Shown here piece by piece: positions 61,288 to 64,000 of a stretch of DNA of 64,000 nt (positions are counted from its first letter, which is position 1; each line of letters starts with the position of its first letter). Under the pieces are notes generated by a model that saw only the letters and a list, made by a program, of their open reading frames with translations, had not been told where the DNA came from and did not search any database. Origin of the DNA: Chryseobacterium sp. ISL-80 (lineage in GTDB: Bacteria; Bacillota; Bacilli; Bacillales; Cytobacillaceae); NCBI GenBank assembly GCA_018613055.1, contig JAGGQZ010000009.1, positions 248,001-312,000 of the forward strand, in the 5' to 3' direction. The position numbers were made by a program, and so were the translations under genes.

Positions 61288-62312
61288 TGGCGAAGGTAAT
61301 CAATAAACGTACTATGATTCTTGCACTCTTGTTATTTGCGATTGCCTTTCCATTCGTTTCGCAAAATGACTATATCATCCATGTGATGACTCTGTCGTTC
61401 ATCTGGATGATCGGTGTCTATGGGCTTAACCTATTGGCGGGTTATACAGGTTATCTCTCGCTGGCGCATGCTGGATTCTTCGCGATCGGTGCGTATTCAT
61501 TGGGCCTCCTGACGGTAAAGGCACAGATGAATTTCTGGCTTGCTTTTGTCTTGTCGCTTCTCATTACCTCTATTATTGGATTTTTAGTCGGTGTCATTGC
61601 GCTAAGGACGAAAGAACATTTCTTCGCCATCTATACCCTTTGTGTCGGGTATATCATCTATCTGGTCATTGATAAATGGGACAGTTTGACAGAAGGCGTC
61701 CGCGGATTGATCGGAATCCCTGCACCGGCAAATATCGGACCAATCTCATTCGAGTCATCCCTGTCACAATATTATCTTGTTTTGGCCATCTTGCTTCTCG
61801 TTATTCTGATAGTTTATCGAATCGTGCATTCCCTGACCGGAAGGACGTATATTGCGATTCGCAATAGCGAAGACCTTGCCCAGACTATCGGAATCTCAAC
61901 AATGAAAAATAAATTGGAAGTTTTCGTACTTTCCACTTTTTTCGCCGGACTGTCAGGAGCGCTTTATGCATCATTCATCCGTTTCATCGGGCCTGATATT
62001 GGAAATATCGTCATTACGTTTGATTTGCTGACATACCTTCTGATCGGCGGAATAGGCACCTTATCCGGACCAATCGTTGGCACCTTTTTGGTGGTATGGA
62101 TATCCCAGCAGCTGCAGTTCCTTCAGGATTACCGGATGCTCATTTTCGGACCTGCGCTGACTCTCCTGGTCATCTTTTACCCGAGGGGCATCACCGGGGC
62201 AATCGGCGGCTGGAGCTTAAAGCGCGCTGAAAAAAACCTTCATAAAGCTAAAATAAAAGATGGATATTCACAAAAATCAATCAGTGCAGACAACCAGGTG
62301 AAGGAGGGGTAA
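61287..62312 (+). CDS. livM: Branched-chain amino-acid-type ABC transporter permease
   Basis: A 341-residue second permease: GLNLLAGYTGYLSLAHAGFFAIGAY, TKEHFFAIYTL and IGGIGTLSGPIVG are LivM motifs, with about 9-10 membrane segments. The 30-residue C-terminal tail is basic and hydrophilic. Its ATG overlaps the livH stop (TGATG). Confidence 0.94.
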   Translation: MAKVINKRTMILALLLFAIAFPFVSQNDYIIHVMTLSFIWMIGVYGLNLLAGYTGYLSLAHAGFFAIGAYSLGLLTVKAQMNFWLAFVLSLLITSIIGFLVGVIALRTKEHFFAIYTLCVGYIIYLVIDKWDSLTEGVRGLIGIPAPANIGPISFESSLSQYYLVLAILLLVILIVYRIVHSLTGRTYIAIRNSEDLAQTIGISTMKNKLEVFVLSTFFAGLSGALYASFIRFIGPDIGNIVITFDLLTYLLIGGIGTLSGPIVGTFLVVWISQQLQFLQDYRMLIFGPALTLLVIFYPRGITGAIGGWSLKRAEKNLHKAKIKDGYSQKSISADNQVKEG

Positions 62313-62314
62313 GG

Positions 62315-63079
62315 ATGTTCCTGGAAACGAAGAATTTAACGAAGAAATTTGGCGGTTTGACTGCTGTTAATGATGTGGATTTTTCGATCGAAAAAGGAAA
62401 AATCAATGCGATCATTGGGCCGAATGGAGCTGGCAAGTCCACTTTTTTCAATCTGATCAGCGGCTTTCACCCTCCTACATCAGGCCATATTATTTTTAAA
62501 GGCCAGGACATTACAAATCTGCCATCAAATAAAATTGCGGAACTGGGGGTAGCGCGCACCTTTCAAACAACTAATCTGTTTGAACAATCCACTGTCTTTG
62601 ACAATGTGATTGTCGGACATAGATTGAGGACAAAGTCCAATTTGCTCGATGCAGTGTTCAGGACGAAAAGATTAAAGAGGGAAGAAGAGAAATGCCGTGA
62701 AAAGGCTTTTGAAGTAATCGGATTCGCAGGATTGGAAAAAGTCGCAGACAAACTTGTTGGAAACCTCACGCAGGAAGAAAAGAAACGGACGGCATTTGCG
62801 CTGGCATTGGCAACAGATCCTGAAATCGTCTTCCTTGATGAGCCTGCAGCTGGAGTGAACCCTGATGAGACAGAAGGATTGGCTCAATTGATGAAAAAAA
62901 TAGCCGATAAAGGGATTACTGTCTGTTTGATCGAGCACAAAATGCAAATGATCATGAAGCTCGCGGATAAAATAATGGTCCTCAATTACGGAGAAAAAAT
63001 CGCTGAGGGCAATGCAGAAGAAATCAGGAATGATCCCACTGTAATCAAGGCCTACCTGGGAGGGAGCGCCAGTGCTTAA
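62315..63079 (+). CDS. livG: ABC transporter ATP-binding protein with altered signature
   Basis: A 254-residue ATPase. Walker A GPNGAGKSTFFN, Walker B IVFLDEPAAGVNPDET and the H-loop LIEHKMQMI are intact. The signature sequence, usually LS/PxGxQ, reads NLTQEEKKRTAFALAL, lacking the Gly-x-Gln core. Follows livM by 2 nt and overlaps livF by 8 nt. Confidence 0.92.
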   Translation: MFLETKNLTKKFGGLTAVNDVDFSIEKGKINAIIGPNGAGKSTFFNLISGFHPPTSGHIIFKGQDITNLPSNKIAELGVARTFQTTNLFEQSTVFDNVIVGHRLRTKSNLLDAVFRTKRLKREEEKCREKAFEVIGFAGLEKVADKLVGNLTQEEKKRTAFALALATDPEIVFLDEPAAGVNPDETEGLAQLMKKIADKGITVCLIEHKMQMIMKLADKIMVLNYGEKIAEGNAEEIRNDPTVIKAYLGGSASA

Positions 63080-63779
63080 ACTGCGAGATGTTAAAGTTAA
63101 ATACGGAAGCTACACAGCTGTAAACAATGTGAACCTTGAAGTCTCCAAGGGGGAAATCGTTGTCCTGCTCGGTGCCAATGGTGCCGGAAAAAGTACAATT
63201 TTCAAGACAATCAGCGGATTGAATAAAATTTCTTCAGGTGACATCCTGTTTGAGGGAAAATCCCTTAACAAAACCACTCCCGATAAAATTGTACAGTCGG
63301 GAATTGCCCAGTGCGCGGAAGGCCGTAAGCTGTTTCCATCAATGACCATTCAGGAGAATTTAAAGATGGGCGCTTATGTCCACAGAAAGCATAGGAAAGA
63401 AATAAAGGAATCTCTGGATCATGTGTTTGAACTGTTTCCGATCCTGGAAGAGAAACAGCATGATATGGCGGGGTCACTCAGCGGGGGCCAGCAGCAGATG
63501 CTTGCTATTGGAAGGGCGTTGATGGCAAAGCCAAAATTAATGCTTCTTGATGAGCCATCCATCGGACTTGCACCACTGATTGTTGAGCAAATGTTTGATG
63601 TGATCCAGACCATCAATCGGGAGGGAACGACCATACTTCTGGCCGAACAAAATGCGAATGCTGCCTTGAAAATTGCAGATAAAGGCTATGTATTCGAAAA
63701 CGGTTCTGTAGTCCTGGAAGGGACCTCTAATGAATTGTTTGCTAATGATGAAATAAAGAAGGCATATATCGGTGCCTAA
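63072..63779 (+). CDS. livF: ABC transporter ATP-binding protein
   Basis: A 235-residue ATPase with Walker A GANGAGKSTIFK, canonical signature LSGGQQQMLAIGRAL, Walker B LMLLDEPSIGLAP and LLAEQNANAAL, all LivF-like. GTG start at 63072 inside the end of livG. Pairs with LivG, so one of the two ATP sites keeps a normal signature. Confidence 0.94.
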   Translation: MLKLRDVKVKYGSYTAVNNVNLEVSKGEIVVLLGANGAGKSTIFKTISGLNKISSGDILFEGKSLNKTTPDKIVQSGIAQCAEGRKLFPSMTIQENLKMGAYVHRKHRKEIKESLDHVFELFPILEEKQHDMAGSLSGGQQQMLAIGRALMAKPKLMLLDEPSIGLAPLIVEQMFDVIQTINREGTTILLAEQNANAALKIADKGYVFENGSVVLEGTSNELFANDEIKKAYIGA

Positions 63780-63870
63780 AACTGCTTCTGTCTTTTGGGG
63801 AGGTGGTTGACGAGCGGTACAAACTTTAAAATCTGAATATTGAAAATTTACGATTCAAGGGGGAGAACGA

Positions 63871-64000
63871 ATGAAGAAGTCCAAATTGTTGTTGGTCTTA
63901 AGTGTGATGTTTGCCTTGATTTTCAGTCTAGCCGCTTGCAACAGCTCAGAAAAAACAAATACAGGAGGAAAGGATTCTGAAGCAGCGTCTGGTGAAGGGA
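63871..64000 (+). CDS. ABC transporter substrate-binding lipoprotein (partial)
   Basis: ATG 63871 behind AAGGGGGAG opens a frame that runs off the window. The 43 visible residues are a lipoprotein signal (MKKSKLLLVLSVMFALIFSL then lipobox LAAC) and a Ser/Gly/Glu linker. Position after livHMGF makes it the LivJ/K-type ligand receptor. Its binding domain, which would reveal the substrate class, is outside the window. Confidence 0.85.
   Translation, partial: MKKSKLLLVLSVMFALIFSLAACNSSEKTNTGGKDSEAASGEG

Overview
The window looks like a chromosomal segment of a low-to-moderate GC Bacillaceae bacterium (Bacillus/Mesobacillus-like). The reasons are strong AGGAGG-type ribosome binding sites, frequent TTG/GTG starts, a SAM-I (S-box) riboswitch over a met operon, a B. 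subtilis-like gene set (CstA, KinB-like kinase, RsbR-like STAS protein, SbcDC, secreted neutral protease, SodF-like dismutase), a CcpA-type cre box and many T-tailed terminators. No rRNA, tRNA, CRISPR array, prophage or transposase was seen. All family assignments come from reading motifs; no database search was run.

Layout. 0-4.1 kb: a DUF4395-like membrane protein, a VanW-domain lipoprotein, a small ORF behind an RBS-sequestering hairpin followed by a decayed membrane-protein gene, and an ECF sigma/anti-sigma pair with a visible ECF-type promoter. 4.2-12.1 kb: a four-gene methionine operon (metI, metC, yitJ-like, metH) on the minus strand under a SAM-I riboswitch and a good SigA promoter. 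12.4-14.1 kb: a thermolysin-family protease. 14.4-18.2 kb: cstA, an 87-residue protein ending Arg-Cys-Cys, an ArsA/Get3-type ATPase without cysteines, and a zinc-ribbon protein. 18.3-30.3 kb: a membrane-bound thermonuclease, a KinB-like kinase, a Cys/Ser-tailed protein, an RsbR-like protein, sbcDC, a DUF3900-like protein, a Nudix hydrolase and a methyltransferase.

30.4-64 kb is nearly all one orientation and forms a large acyl-CoA catabolic island: three acyl-CoA synthetases, four acyl-CoA dehydrogenases, four SDRs, an enoyl-CoA hydratase, a MaoC-type hydratase pair, a thiolase, a thioesterase, an ADH/ALDH pair, a phosphotriesterase-like lactonase candidate, an MBL hydrolase, an R2-like ligand-binding oxidase, an ACAD10/11-type dehydrogenase plus its partner kinase as separate genes, a ComB phosphatase/esterase fusion, and a Liv-type ABC importer whose binding protein runs off the window. 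A TetR regulator lies inside it, and four copies of a 22-bp near-palindrome (core ACCGGT, ends ACATAC/GTATGT) precede key transcription units. M42 peptidase, SodF-like and DUF3892 genes interrupt the island.

Most interesting: (1) the kinase + ACAD11-like + synthetase + lactonase set suggests a gamma-lactone/4-hydroxy-acid degradation route; (2) the TetR operator regulon; (3) the cstA / RCC-tail / ArsA-like triplet; (4) several intergenic arrays with about 52-bp periodicity and CCAAT-N7-ATTGG hairpins, and one array phased at about 20.5 bp; (5) reading-frame oddities (decayed gene at 2 kb, MBL gene without a canonical start, ComB-esterase in-frame fusion).
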